Below, piece after piece: positions 36,365 to 47,706 of a DNA stretch of 64,000 bases. Positions within the stretch are counted from its first letter, which is position 1, and each line of letters begins with the position of its first letter. The notes beneath the pieces were generated by a model. The model was not told where the DNA came from and ran no database searches. It saw only the letters and a list, made by a program, of their open reading frames with translations. Origin of the DNA: Palleronia salina (lineage in GTDB: Bacteria > Pseudomonadota > Alphaproteobacteria > Rhodobacterales > Rhodobacteraceae); assembly GCF_900141995.1 (NCBI RefSeq), contig NZ_FQZA01000014.1, positions 1 through 64,000 on the forward strand, given 5' to 3'. A program made the translations under genes and the position numbers.

Positions 36365-37306
36365 ATGTCGAAGGCGATCCGTTCCTTGCGAAAGCGCCCG
36401 AAGGTGTCTGCCACGAAACCGCCCAGCCCCGTCCACAAGATCCAGAACCTTGTGATCCGTGGGCTGCTGGGGGTCGTCCTGGCGTTGCCCTATCGCACGC
36501 GGGTGCGCACCATGGGCTGGATCTGCGCCCACGTGATCGGCCCCGCCGTGGGCTGGCGCAAGCGCATCCGCAAGAACCTGGCGCTGGTCTGCCCCGACAT
36601 GCCCGCCGCCGAGGTGAAACGGCTGGAACGGGCGGTGGCGAACAACGTGGGCCGCACATTGATCGAGATCTACTCGGGCGCCGAGTTCAAGGATCACGTG
36701 CGCGGCACGCCCCTGGCCGGCCCGGGGCTGGAGCCGTTCCTGGCCGCCCGCGCCGGGGGCCGCCCGGTGGTGCTGGTCACGGCGCACCTGGGCAATTTCG
36801 ACAGCCTGCGCGCGACCCTGTTCCACGAAGGCCACGGCCTGGGCGCCCTGTATCGCCCGATGAAGAACGCGGCCTTCAACGACCACTACGTCCGCGCCCT
36901 GACTCAGATCGGCGCGCCGCTGTTTCCGGCGGATCGCAAGGGCATCACCGGCTTCGTGCGTCACCTGGCCGACGGCGGCATCATCGGCATCCTGACCGAC
37001 GTCTATTCCATGAGGGGCGCCGACGTGACCTTCTTCGGCCAGCCCGCGCCCACCGCCGTGTCGGCCTGTGACTGGGCGGTGAAGTTCGACGCCCTGGTGA
37101 TCCCCTGCTACGGGATCCGGCGGCCCGACGGGCTGAACTTCGATATCCATCTCGAGGCGCCGATCCCGCCGGGCGACCCGGTCGAGATGACGCAGGCGAT
37201 CAACGACAACCTGGAAGGCTGGGTGCGGCGGCACATGGACCAGTGGTTCTGGATCCATCGCCGCTGGAAGCCCGAGCGCAAGCGCGCCGTCCCGACCGAA
37301 AGCTGA
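36365..37306 (+). CDS. LpxL/HtrB-like lysophospholipid acyltransferase
   Basis: A 313-residue inner-membrane acyltransferase of the lipid A lauroyl-transferase family. One N-terminal transmembrane helix (LVIRGLLGVVLALP) is followed by the catalytic HxxxxD block TAHLGNFDSLRA and the FFGQPAPTA segment. It ends in a basic MDQWFWIHRRWKP, the usual terminal motif. It probably adds a secondary acyl chain to lipid A or a related lipid. It starts 33 bases after the FliG homologue. Confidence 0.88.
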   Translation: MSKAIRSLRKRPKVSATKPPSPVHKIQNLVIRGLLGVVLALPYRTRVRTMGWICAHVIGPAVGWRKRIRKNLALVCPDMPAAEVKRLERAVANNVGRTLIEIYSGAEFKDHVRGTPLAGPGLEPFLAARAGGRPVVLVTAHLGNFDSLRATLFHEGHGLGALYRPMKNAAFNDHYVRALTQIGAPLFPADRKGITGFVRHLADGGIIGILTDVYSMRGADVTFFGQPAPTAVSACDWAVKFDALVIPCYGIRRPDGLNFDIHLEAPIPPGDPVEMTQAINDNLEGWVRRHMDQWFWIHRRWKPERKRAVPTES

Positions 37307-37327
37307 CGTTGCGCGCGGGCGCCGCTC

Positions 37328-38020
37328 TCAGTCCACGCGGGCGGCGGCGACGATCTCGCCCGGGCCCTGCCGTTGCAGGATGATGGCGGCGGGCGGCGTG
37401 GCGGTGGTGGTCAGGTCCAGCGGCGCCTCGCCCGTCCATTCGCCCACCGTGCGCCAGGTCTTGACGATGTTATGGTATTCGAAGGTGTGGCCGGCATTCT
37501 CGCCACGCTCGATCGCGACCGTTTCGGCTGGCGTGTACTCGACCACCTGCACAAGCGCGGGCCGCTCGAACGCCCCGGCAGCGGGCGCCTGGATGGTCAG
37601 GCTGTCGCCATCGCGCAGGACGGTCAGCGCGACCGGATCGGCGCGGTCACGATGCTTGTCGATCAACTCCATCACTTGGACGGGGCGGTTGCCCACCACG
37701 TGATCGACGCCGCCCACGATCATCTGCGGCGTATAGATCGTGCGCTGTGCGGCGGCGCGGGCGTACCCCTTCTGCCGCTTGGTGAAGCCCGGCTGCGCGA
37801 ACCTGTCCTTCCAGCCGATGTAGTCCCAGTAGTCCACGTGCAGCGCCAGAGGCAGCACGCCCTCCATCCGGGCCAGCCGGCCCATCAGCTCGTCCGCAGG
37901 GGGGCAGGCCGAGCAGCCCTGCGAGGTGTAGAGTTCGATGACGACGGGCTGTTCCTCCGCCTCCGCGACCATGGGCGCAAAACAGGCCGCCAGCGCCAGT
38001 CCACGGATCCATCGAAGCAT
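37328..38020 (-). CDS. DUF1223 thioredoxin-fold protein, exported
   Basis: A 230-residue protein with a signal peptide (RWIRGLALAACFAPMVAEA) and the family redox-like motif YTSQGCSACPPAD, followed by HVDYWDYIGWKD and YTPQMIVGG. The CxxC pair and fold resemble thioredoxin-like proteins, but the function of DUF1223 is not established. ATG 38020 gives the leader. The 38 codons upstream in the open frame belong to the shared promoter region with acnA. Confidence 0.88.
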   Translation of the reverse strand: MLRWIRGLALAACFAPMVAEAEEQPVVIELYTSQGCSACPPADELMGRLARMEGVLPLALHVDYWDYIGWKDRFAQPGFTKRQKGYARAAAQRTIYTPQMIVGGVDHVVGNRPVQVMELIDKHRDRADPVALTVLRDGDSLTIQAPAAGAFERPALVQVVEYTPAETVAIERGENAGHTFEYHNIVKTWRTVGEWTGEAPLDLTTTATPPAAIILQRQGPGEIVAAARVD

Positions 38021-38165
38021 GCGTCGTCCTCTCGTCGTTGCCCTGATCCTCCTATAGAGACGAAGGTCCCAAAGCCAATCAAGGAATTGCGACAGGCCGA
38101 AACATGCGGTTTGCATACATATGCATACCGACATTGACAGCCGCCCCCACCAGCCCTATTACGTT

Positions 38166-38197
38166 GGATCAATCGCGACACAAATGTCAGTTGATCC
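38166..38197. repeat. Inverted repeat in the acnA leader
   Basis: GGATCAA (38166-38172) and TTGATCC (38191-38197) are perfect seven-base arms with 18 bases between them, 25 bases before the acnA start. If transcribed it could form a stem, and as DNA it could be an operator. Known iron or redox control of aconitase makes it worth noting, but no specific regulator site is recognised. Confidence 0.4.
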
Positions 38198-38221
38198 CTT
38201 TCCCTTTTCAAGGAGACCGCC

Positions 38222-41023
<2,802 letters not shown>

Positions 41024-41043
41024 GGCGTCGGACAGACAGGAAC

Positions 41044-41078
41044 AAGGGCCGGTGGCACCACGCCACCGGCCCTTTTCT
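41044..41078. terminator. Strong terminator between acnA and the hydroxyacid dehydrogenase gene
   Basis: AAGGGCCGGTGGC (41044-41056) pairs with GCCACCGGCCCTT (41062-41074) around ACCAC and is followed by a T-rich run. It can act on both converging transcripts. Confidence 0.9.
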
Positions 41079-41098
41079 TTTTCAGCGGAGAAACGGTC

Positions 41099-42238
41099 TC
41101 AGCGCGGGCGCGACAGCGCCTCGGGGCCAACCGCGTCGAAGGACCCGGCACCCAGCTGTCCCAGCGCGCGTTCAAGCTCCAGCCGCAGGATATCCAGCGC
41201 CCGCTCGGCGCCCTTGGCCCCGCCTGCGCCCACGCCGAAGGCCAGCGCCCGTCCCGTGAGGCAGAAGTCGGCGCCCAGCGCCTTGGCGCGCAGCAGGTCG
41301 GCGCCGCGGCGTATCCCGCTGTCGACCAGCACTGCCATGCGACCGGCCACCCGGTCCGCGATGGCCGGAAGCGCCTCGATCGTGGGCGGACCAAAGGCCA
41401 CCTGCCGCCCGCCGTGGTTCGACACCACGACGCCGTCGCAGCCCAGCTCAGCGCATTTCGCGGCGTCTTCGGCGTGCAGGATGCCCTTCACCAGCAGCTT
41501 GCCCTTCCACCGCGCGCGCAGACGCTTCAGGTCCTCCCAGTCGAAACTGGGGGTGATCAGCGTTTTCTGAACGTCGGCATAGGATGTGGCCGCCTTCAGC
41601 AGGTCCGCGTAATTGGCGATGTTGGGCTTGCCATGCGCCGCGCTTTCCAGCGACCAGCGCGGGTTCATGGCCAGCTGCACCATGACTTCGGGCGTGAACT
41701 TGAACGGCACGGCCAGCTGGTTGCGAATATCCCGGTCGCGCTTGCCCGCGGCGGGCACGTCTGCCGTGACCATCATCACCGGGTAGCCGGCCGCCTCGGC
41801 CCGATCGACCAGACCGTCGGTCACGCCCTGGTCGGCCGAGACGTAAAGCTGGAACCAGCCGTTGCCGTCCGCGGCCTCGGCCAGACGCTCCAGCGTGGTC
41901 GAGGCGGCGGAACTGGCGACGTAGGGCATGTTCGCCCGCTTGCACAGCCGCGCGAGCGTCACGTCGGCCTCGGGCCAGAAGGCGTTCAACATCCCGATGG
42001 GCGCCATCCCGAACGGCAGGTCGAAATCCTGCCCCAGCACCCTGGCGCGCGTGTCGATCCGGCCCACGTCGGTCATGTAGCGCGGCGTCAGCTCGATCTC
42101 TTCGAAGGCTTCCGCGTTGCGCCGCATGTTCCGCTCGGACTCGGCCCCGCCATCCACGAGGTCGAAGGCGAAACGCGGGATCCGGCGCTTGGCCATGGCA
42201 CGCAGGTCGTCGATCGAGGCGGCCCGGTCCAGTCGCAT
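41099..42238 (-). CDS. FMN-dependent alpha-hydroxy-acid dehydrogenase (lactate-dehydrogenase-like)
   Basis: A 379-residue flavoprotein of the LldD/glycolate-oxidase family, oxidising a 2-hydroxy acid to a 2-keto acid. The FMN and active-site blocks are visible: APIGMLNAF, FQLYVSADQ, the catalytic VVVSNHGGRQV and VLVDSGIRRGADLLRAKALG. ATG 42238 overlaps the upstream SDR stop by one base (TGATG), so it is the last gene of a coupled minus-strand operon. In this cluster a likely substrate is L-lactate or a related hydroxy acid released by the FAH-type hydrolase (inference). Confidence 0.87.
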   Translation of the reverse strand: MRLDRAASIDDLRAMAKRRIPRFAFDLVDGGAESERNMRRNAEAFEEIELTPRYMTDVGRIDTRARVLGQDFDLPFGMAPIGMLNAFWPEADVTLARLCKRANMPYVASSAASTTLERLAEAADGNGWFQLYVSADQGVTDGLVDRAEAAGYPVMMVTADVPAAGKRDRDIRNQLAVPFKFTPEVMVQLAMNPRWSLESAAHGKPNIANYADLLKAATSYADVQKTLITPSFDWEDLKRLRARWKGKLLVKGILHAEDAAKCAELGCDGVVVSNHGGRQVAFGPPTIEALPAIADRVAGRMAVLVDSGIRRGADLLRAKALGADFCLTGRALAFGVGAGGAKGAERALDILRLELERALGQLGAGSFDAVGPEALSRPR

Positions 42239-42981
42239 CAGATGGACCACCCGCCGTCGATGGCGAAGGCCTGCCCGGTGGTGAAGGCCGACATGTCGCC
42301 GGCGAGATAGCACACCATCTCGGCGATCTCGTCGGGCTGGCCCAGCCGGCCCATGGGCTGGCGCGCGGTGAAATCCCGGTGCGCCTTCTCGTAATCGCCG
42401 GTATCGGCCAGCCGCTGTTGCAGCGACGGGCTTTCGACCGTGCCGGGGCAGATCGCGTTGCAGCGGATGCCCTGCTTGACGAAATCGGCGGCGATGGACT
42501 TGGTCATGCCGATGATCGCGGCCTTGGACGACCCGTAGGCGAAGCGCGTCGGCGCGCCCTTCAGCGACGACACCACCGAGGCGATGTTGACGATCGAGCC
42601 CTGCCCCGCCTCGAGCATTCCCGGCAGAACGGCGCGGGTGATGCGATAGGTGGCCTTGGCGTTCAGTGCGAAGGACCGGTCCCAAGCGTCCTCGTCACAG
42701 TCGAGGATGCTGCCGGTATGCACCCAGCCCGCGCAGTTCACCAGCACGTGCACCGGCGCGATCTCGGCCACCAGCGCGGCGACCGCGTCGGCATCCATCA
42801 CGTCCAGCTTGCGGGCGGTGATCCGGTCCGAGGTGGCGGCCAGGTCCTCGACCGCGGCACCGTCGATATCGGTGGCGATGACGCTCGCCCCGCGCGCGGC
42901 CAGCGCTTCGGCCGAGGCGCGGCCGATGCCCGCCCCCGCCGCCGTGACCAGAGCGGTCTTGCCTGTCAGTGTCTGATCCAT
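42238..42981 (-). CDS. SDR dehydrogenase, BDH2 / 2-keto-3-deoxy-sugar-acid dehydrogenase-like
   Basis: A 247-residue SDR with ALVTAAGAGIGRASAEALA for NAD, NCAG, catalytic YGSSK and a FAIDGGWSI ending. The compact length and the CPGTVESPSLQQRL block match 3-hydroxybutyrate-dehydrogenase-type 2 enzymes, a group that includes 2-keto-3-deoxy-L-fuconate dehydrogenase. It is preceded by an AAGGAGC ribosome-binding site and lies 12 bases from the KduD-like SDR gene. Sugar-acid oxidation is favoured over ketone-body metabolism because of the neighbouring transporter and FAH hydrolase (inference). Confidence 0.85.
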   Translation of the reverse strand: MDQTLTGKTALVTAAGAGIGRASAEALAARGASVIATDIDGAAVEDLAATSDRITARKLDVMDADAVAALVAEIAPVHVLVNCAGWVHTGSILDCDEDAWDRSFALNAKATYRITRAVLPGMLEAGQGSIVNIASVVSSLKGAPTRFAYGSSKAAIIGMTKSIAADFVKQGIRCNAICPGTVESPSLQQRLADTGDYEKAHRDFTARQPMGRLGQPDEIAEMVCYLAGDMSAFTTGQAFAIDGGWSI

Positions 42982-42993
42982 CGAATAGCTCCT

Positions 42994-43758
42994 TCAGCGG
43001 GCCAGCCAGCCGCCATCCACCGTCACGACGCTGCCATGGCAGTAGGCGGCGGCGTCCGAGGCCAGGAAGACGGCGGCCCCGGCGATCTCGGACGGCTCGG
43101 CGAAGCGGCCCGCCGGGATCCGGTCGAGCAGCGCCTTCGAGCGGTCCGGGTCGTCGCGCAGGGCCTGGGTGTTGTCGGTGGCGGTATAACCGGGCGCGAT
43201 GGCGTTCACGTTCACGCCCTTCCCCGCCCATTCGTTGCACAGCGCCCGGGTCAGCCCGACCACCGCGTGTTTGCTGGACGCGTAGCCCGGCACGAACAGC
43301 CCGCCCTGCGAGCTGAGCACCGAGGCCACGTTGACGATCTTGCCAGATCCCTGCGCCACCATGTGACGCCCCGCCGCCTGGCACAGCAGCCAGACGGAAT
43401 CGAGGTTCACCGACAGCACCCGCCGCCAGTCTTCGAACGGCATGTCGGTCGATGCCTCGCGGTGGATGATGCCCGCGTTGTTCACCAGGATATCCAGCCC
43501 GCCCAGCGCGTCGGCGGCGAAGGATACGACCTCGTCCGCCTGCGCCTGGTCCATGCCGGCGAAATCGGCGCGCACGGCGGCGGCCTTCACCCCGTGCGCC
43601 CGGATCCTGTCGAGCGTCTCGTCCGGTTCGTGGCTGCGATAGGTCAGCGCCACGTCGGCGCCGGCGGCGGCAAGGCCGAGGGCAATGCCCTCGCCGATGC
43701 CGGTCGCCCCGCCGGTCACAAGTGCTTTTCGCCCGGTCAGATCGAAGGGGTTGGTCAT
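42994..43758 (-). CDS. SDR dehydrogenase, KduD / gluconate 5-dehydrogenase-like
   Basis: A 254-residue SDR beginning NPFDLTGRKALVTGGATGIG with VNNAG, catalytic YASSK and the ending VVTVDGGWLAR. The wording IAPGYTATDNTQALR and RIPAGRFAEPSEIAGAAVF is characteristic of the 2-deoxy-D-gluconate 3-dehydrogenase/KduD branch that acts on sugar acids. It starts 3 bases after the M24 gene ends. With the next SDR it would perform successive oxidations of the same sugar acid (inference). Confidence 0.87.
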   Translation of the reverse strand: MTNPFDLTGRKALVTGGATGIGEGIALGLAAAGADVALTYRSHEPDETLDRIRAHGVKAAAVRADFAGMDQAQADEVVSFAADALGGLDILVNNAGIIHREASTDMPFEDWRRVLSVNLDSVWLLCQAAGRHMVAQGSGKIVNVASVLSSQGGLFVPGYASSKHAVVGLTRALCNEWAGKGVNVNAIAPGYTATDNTQALRDDPDRSKALLDRIPAGRFAEPSEIAGAAVFLASDAAAYCHGSVVTVDGGWLAR

Positions 43759-43761
43759 AGG

Positions 43762-45060
43762 TCAGTACCTGTTTGCAATGGGCAGTTCCTCGGCCGGGAA
43801 CAGGCTGATCACTTCGCATCCATCCTCGGTCACCACGACCTCTTCCTCGATGCGCGCGGCGGAATATCCGTCGGCGGCCGGGCAATAGGTTTCAAGCGCG
43901 AAGACCATGCCGGTCTGGATCTCCATGGGGTGATCCATGGACACCGCCCGGCTGATGATCGGCCGCTCGTGCAGCGCCAGCCCCAGGCCGTGCCCGAATT
44001 GCAGGCCGAAGGCCGCGTCCTCGTTGGGGAAACCCAGCGACTCGGCCGTGGGCCAGACCTCGGCCACCTTGTCGGTGGACACGCCCGGCTTGATCATCGC
44101 GATCGAGGCATCGATCCATTCCCGCGCCTTCACGTAGGCATCGTTCTGCGCCGGGGTGGCGCGGCCGATGTTGAAGGTCCGGTAATAGCAGGTCCGATAG
44201 CCCTGGTAGGATTGCAGGATGTCGAAGAACGCCTGGTCACCGGGGCGGAAATACCGGTCGGTGAAGTTGTGGGGGTGCGGATTGCACCGCTCGCCCGAGA
44301 TGGCATTGATGGCCTCGACATCGTCGGAGCCCATCTCGTAGAGCATCTTGTTCGACAATGCGACGATGTCGTTCTCGCGCACGCCGGGTTTCAGTTCTTC
44401 GTAGATCATGTGGTACACGCCATCGACCATCGAGGCGGCCTGCGTCAACAGCTGGATCTCGTCCCAGTTCTTGATCTCGCGCGCGGCAAGCATGATCTGC
44501 TGGCCGTCGACCACGTTGATCCCCTCTTCCTTCAAAGCGTGGAACATCGCCGTTTCGGCATAGTCGACGCCCACCGGCATGTTCGCCATGCCCGCGTCCT
44601 TGATGAGCTGGGCGATCATCTTGGCGTATTTGCGCATGAGCCCGAACTCGGGCGGGATGGTGCCGCGCATGCCGACGACGCCCGCAAGGCAGTGGTCGGG
44701 TTCCAGCCAGTCCGAGTATTTCTGGTGGTGCACCGCGGCCGAGCCGAAGTCCCAGACATAGGGCGAGTCGTCGCCGGTCAGCAGGCAGAAGCGGCACATC
44801 TTGTCCCGTTCCCATTCGCCGATCTTGGTGGCGCTGACGTAGCGGATGTTGTTCACGTCGAACAGCAGCAGCGAGCCCGCGTTCGAGTTCTTGAGCGACT
44901 GGCGCGTGCGGGCCAGGCGATAGCGGCGCAGGCGGTCGTGGTCGATTCGGCGTTCGAAATCCACCGACATGTGACCCGAGGCGGGCAGCTTGCCCTCCCA
45001 GCGCCAGTTCGGCTCGAGATCCTGCGGCGTCAGCAAGTTGGGCATCAGGGCGCGTGACAT
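43762..45060 (-). CDS. M24 peptidase-family protein with altered metal site
   Basis: A 432-residue creatinase/prolidase-fold (pita-bread) protein. Of the five usual metal ligands, D280 (AFFDILQSY), H357 (FGHGLGL), E390 (VFALE) and E406 are in place. The second Asp is C291 in GYRTCYYRTF. Classic aminopeptidase activity is therefore doubtful, and a non-peptidase role such as amidine or amide hydrolysis, or a metal-independent reaction, is possible. ATG 45060 has an AAGGAG site. The position inside the sugar cluster, between SDR genes, suggests a dedicated catabolic step. I considered DMSP lyase DddP and rejected it. Confidence 0.82.
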   Translation of the reverse strand: MSRALMPNLLTPQDLEPNWRWEGKLPASGHMSVDFERRIDHDRLRRYRLARTRQSLKNSNAGSLLLFDVNNIRYVSATKIGEWERDKMCRFCLLTGDDSPYVWDFGSAAVHHQKYSDWLEPDHCLAGVVGMRGTIPPEFGLMRKYAKMIAQLIKDAGMANMPVGVDYAETAMFHALKEEGINVVDGQQIMLAAREIKNWDEIQLLTQAASMVDGVYHMIYEELKPGVRENDIVALSNKMLYEMGSDDVEAINAISGERCNPHPHNFTDRYFRPGDQAFFDILQSYQGYRTCYYRTFNIGRATPAQNDAYVKAREWIDASIAMIKPGVSTDKVAEVWPTAESLGFPNEDAAFGLQFGHGLGLALHERPIISRAVSMDHPMEIQTGMVFALETYCPAADGYSAARIEEEVVVTEDGCEVISLFPAEELPIANRY

Positions 45061-45132
45061 GGTGTTCTCCTTCCGGGCGCGCATGGCAGCGGCGCCCATG
45101 ATTTGTGGTGGGGGATCGGCGGGGGTGCGGCG

Positions 45133-45942
45133 TTACTTCGTGACCCAGCCGCCATCGACCGAGATCATCTGCCCGGTCATGTAGTCGCTGTCGTCGCTGG
45201 CCAGGAACGAGGCCATTCCGACGATATCCTTGGGATAGGACACGCGCTTGATGACCAGGTTGTTCTCGACGATGTCGTCATAGGCCTGGCCCGCGCGCTC
45301 CTTGAAGCCGATCTCGACCAGGTCCTTGTCCAGCTGCTCCCACAGCGGCGTAACGACGACGCCGGGGGCATAACCATTTACGGTGATGTTGTGCTCGGCC
45401 AGTCCCAGCGCGCCGCATTCGGTCAGCGCGAGACAGCCGTATTTCGACGTGCAGTACACGGTCACGTCCACCAGCGGCTTGCGCGACGCGATGCTGCCCA
45501 CGTTGATCAGCTTGTAGGGGTGATCCTCCATGGGCCCCTGCGCGATCATCTGCTTGGCGGTTTCCTGCATGCCAAGCCACATGGCCTTGGTGTTCACGTT
45601 CATGATGAGGTCCCAATTGTCCTCGTCGATGTCCATGAAGAAGCGCGGCTTGTTCAGGCCGGCATTGAAGAGGCCCACGTTGATCGAGCCGAAGGCGTCG
45701 ACCGTGGCCTTAACGGCGGCGGCGTTGTCCGCGCGCTTTGTGACGTCCATCTTCACCGCGATCGCCTTTCCATTGCCGGCGCTGTTGATCCGCTCGGCAA
45801 CCTTTTGCGCTTCGGCCTCGTCCAGGTCGCCCAGCGTGACGTTCGCGCCCTGCGCGGCAAAGCTTTCGGCGTTTGCGGCACCCATGCCGCGGGCAGCGCC
45901 GGTGATCAGGATGTTCTTACCTTTCAGGCGGTTGGGGTCCAT
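45133..45942 (-). CDS. SDR dehydrogenase, paralogue of the plus-arm SDR
   Basis: A 269-residue SDR with the NAD loop ITGAARGMGAANAESFA, NAGLNKP, catalytic YCTSK and ISVDGGWVTK at the end. It resembles the SDR at 49065 in length and in blocks such as DNWxxIMxVN, MQExAxQMIAQG, GFAPGVVVTxxW and DSDYMTGQ. The pair probably arose by duplication and may act on related intermediates. GAGGAGACACC precedes ATG 45942. It begins 28 bases after the regulator gene ends, so it is the first structural gene of the minus arm. Confidence 0.85.
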   Translation of the reverse strand: MDPNRLKGKNILITGAARGMGAANAESFAAQGANVTLGDLDEAEAQKVAERINSAGNGKAIAVKMDVTKRADNAAAVKATVDAFGSINVGLFNAGLNKPRFFMDIDEDNWDLIMNVNTKAMWLGMQETAKQMIAQGPMEDHPYKLINVGSIASRKPLVDVTVYCTSKYGCLALTECGALGLAEHNITVNGYAPGVVVTPLWEQLDKDLVEIGFKERAGQAYDDIVENNLVIKRVSYPKDIVGMASFLASDDSDYMTGQMISVDGGWVTK

Positions 45943-45969
45943 GGTGTCTCCTCCTCGATGAGTCGTTGT

Positions 45970-47706
45970 TCAGCGTTTCAGCAAGTCGTCCGCGCGGGCC
46001 TGGGCCGCGCGCAGGGCGGCGCGCGGCGATTGCACCCCGCGCAGCATGTCGTGGAATTCCTCGCCGCAGATCTGGAAGATGCCGGAGATCTCGGGGACCG
46101 GCGGGCGCGGCCAGAATTGCAGCTCGTCGCGCCAGGACATCTCGTCCACCGCCTCGAAGATGGTGGAAAGGCGGCGCACCTCGGGGTCGGCCGCGACGGT
46201 GTAGCGGGGGTTGGTGCGGCTGCCATTCTGGACGTACAGCTTCTGCGCCTCGGGCGAGGTGAAGACGCACAGCGCCTCGGCCGCGGCGGCGATCCGTTCC
46301 CGCGGCAGGTTGGCAGGGATGCCCAGGGCGTAGCCGCCCACATGGGCGATGGGCCGCCCGCCCCGCACCGGCGGATGCGGAAGGTAGCCGGTCTGGCCGT
46401 GCGCGGGTGAGCTCGGATCGTTCTCGAAATACGGAGCAAGCAGGGTATAGCCATAGGCCATCGCCGCACGCCCCGCCGCGTAGGGGCGGATCCGCTCGTA
46501 CCAGGACATCGACAGGATGTCGGGCGGCGAGTAGTCCAGCAGCTGCATCAGGAACTCGGCCGCGGCCAGGCCGGCCGGCGTGTCGATGGTGGCGCGGTAG
46601 TCGTGCCGCGCCAGCGACGCGGTGTCGAAGCCGCCCGCGATCTCGGGCATCGAGACGACGGGCTGGCCGAAATCGGCCATGGTCATCAGCACCGTGTGCC
46701 CCAGGGCCGTGCCCCGCGCCGCGTTCCACGCGATGCCGTACCGCCCTCGCTGGGGTTGGTGCAGCGTCCGCGCGGCGTCGAGCAGGTCGTCCGTCGTCTC
46801 GGGCGGGCGCAGCCCGGCCTCGGCGAAAAGGTCCCGCCGATAGAACAGAAGCTCGGGCGTGGTCTGCGCGGGCACGCCGTAGGCGGTGCCGCCCCAGTGC
46901 GTCGCGCTCCAGCCGGCGGTGTGGAAATCGGCCGGGTCCAGCCGCGCGATGTCGAAGGCCCGCTCCAGCGGCATCAGCACGCCCGCCTCGGCGAATTCAC
47001 CCATCCACGGCAGGTCGACCGCGATGATGTCATAGCGGCTGGTGGGACGTGCGGCGTTGCGCAGCGCCTCGGCCCGCAGCCGGTCGATCGAGAAGGCGCG
47101 CTGTTTTATCGGGACGCCGATGGCCTGCTCGAACTGGCGCTTGAGATTGACCATCACCATGAAGGTCGGATCGCCATGCACCAGGACCCGCAGGCCCGAC
47201 GCCAGCTTCAGCGGGTCGGTCCGCACCGGCAGCGGCGGGATCGAGCGGGCGGCGCTGTAGCTGCCGCCGAAGAAGTAATCCTTCGACTCGGCGCCCTGCC
47301 CGCCCCGACCGAACTGCTGTTCACACAGCCGGCGCACGCGGCCCGACATCTGCATCCATTGCGACAGGAGCCGGTCGCTGGGATGCATGGAAAAGCTCTT
47401 GCCGGTGGCGGTGCGCGGACGCTGCTCGATCAGGCCCGCCGCGATCATGTCCTTCAGCCGCCGGTTCGCCGTGGCGTAGGGCACGCGGCTGGCGCCGATG
47501 ACCGAGGTGGGCGTGACCACCCGCGCTTCGAAATGGCCGCGCAGCAGGTGCAGCGCCATGCGAAAATGCGGCTCGGGCGTGACCATGTCGAAGCCGTCTT
47601 CGATCTCGTCGCTGAATTCCTCGAGAAACGTCAGAATGGACAAGGCATCGTCGGGCGCCGCGCGTGGCGCGACCTCGTCCTGCCTATGCCCAACCATCGA
47701 ATTCAT
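45970..47706 (-). CDS. Winged-HTH regulator fused to a MalE-like solute-binding domain
   Basis: A 578-residue protein. Residues about 45-110 look like a MarR/GntR-type winged helix-turn-helix (TPTSVIGASRVPYATANRRL as the recognition region). Residues from about 170 form a family-1 extracellular solute-binding fold (LRVLVHGDPTFMVMVNLKRQ, YDIIAVDLPWMGEFAEAGVL, YGVPAQTTPELLFYRRDLF, SPEAQKLYVQNGSRTNP). No signal peptide or membrane segment precedes it, so it should act in the cytoplasm as a one-component sensor of the cluster's substrate. ATG 47706 has GGGAGGAAGG ten bases upstream. It is divergent from the importer operon. Confidence 0.8.
   Translation of the reverse strand: MNSMVGHRQDEVAPRAAPDDALSILTFLEEFSDEIEDGFDMVTPEPHFRMALHLLRGHFEARVVTPTSVIGASRVPYATANRRLKDMIAAGLIEQRPRTATGKSFSMHPSDRLLSQWMQMSGRVRRLCEQQFGRGGQGAESKDYFFGGSYSAARSIPPLPVRTDPLKLASGLRVLVHGDPTFMVMVNLKRQFEQAIGVPIKQRAFSIDRLRAEALRNAARPTSRYDIIAVDLPWMGEFAEAGVLMPLERAFDIARLDPADFHTAGWSATHWGGTAYGVPAQTTPELLFYRRDLFAEAGLRPPETTDDLLDAARTLHQPQRGRYGIAWNAARGTALGHTVLMTMADFGQPVVSMPEIAGGFDTASLARHDYRATIDTPAGLAAAEFLMQLLDYSPPDILSMSWYERIRPYAAGRAAMAYGYTLLAPYFENDPSSPAHGQTGYLPHPPVRGGRPIAHVGGYALGIPANLPRERIAAAAEALCVFTSPEAQKLYVQNGSRTNPRYTVAADPEVRRLSTIFEAVDEMSWRDELQFWPRPPVPEISGIFQICGEEFHDMLRGVQSPRAALRAAQARADDLLKR

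Noticed and set aside
42379-45057. Long plus-strand frame opposite two SDR genes and the M24 gene
   Set aside because: The minus strand has NAD-binding and catalytic motifs, ribosome-binding sites and 1-12 base spacing. The plus frame shows no domain.
43762-45060. DMSP lyase DddP as identity of the M24 protein
   Set aside because: DddP is also an M24 relative found in roseobacters, but the typical DddP N-terminus and its Asp-rich metal block are absent here. The context is a sugar importer.
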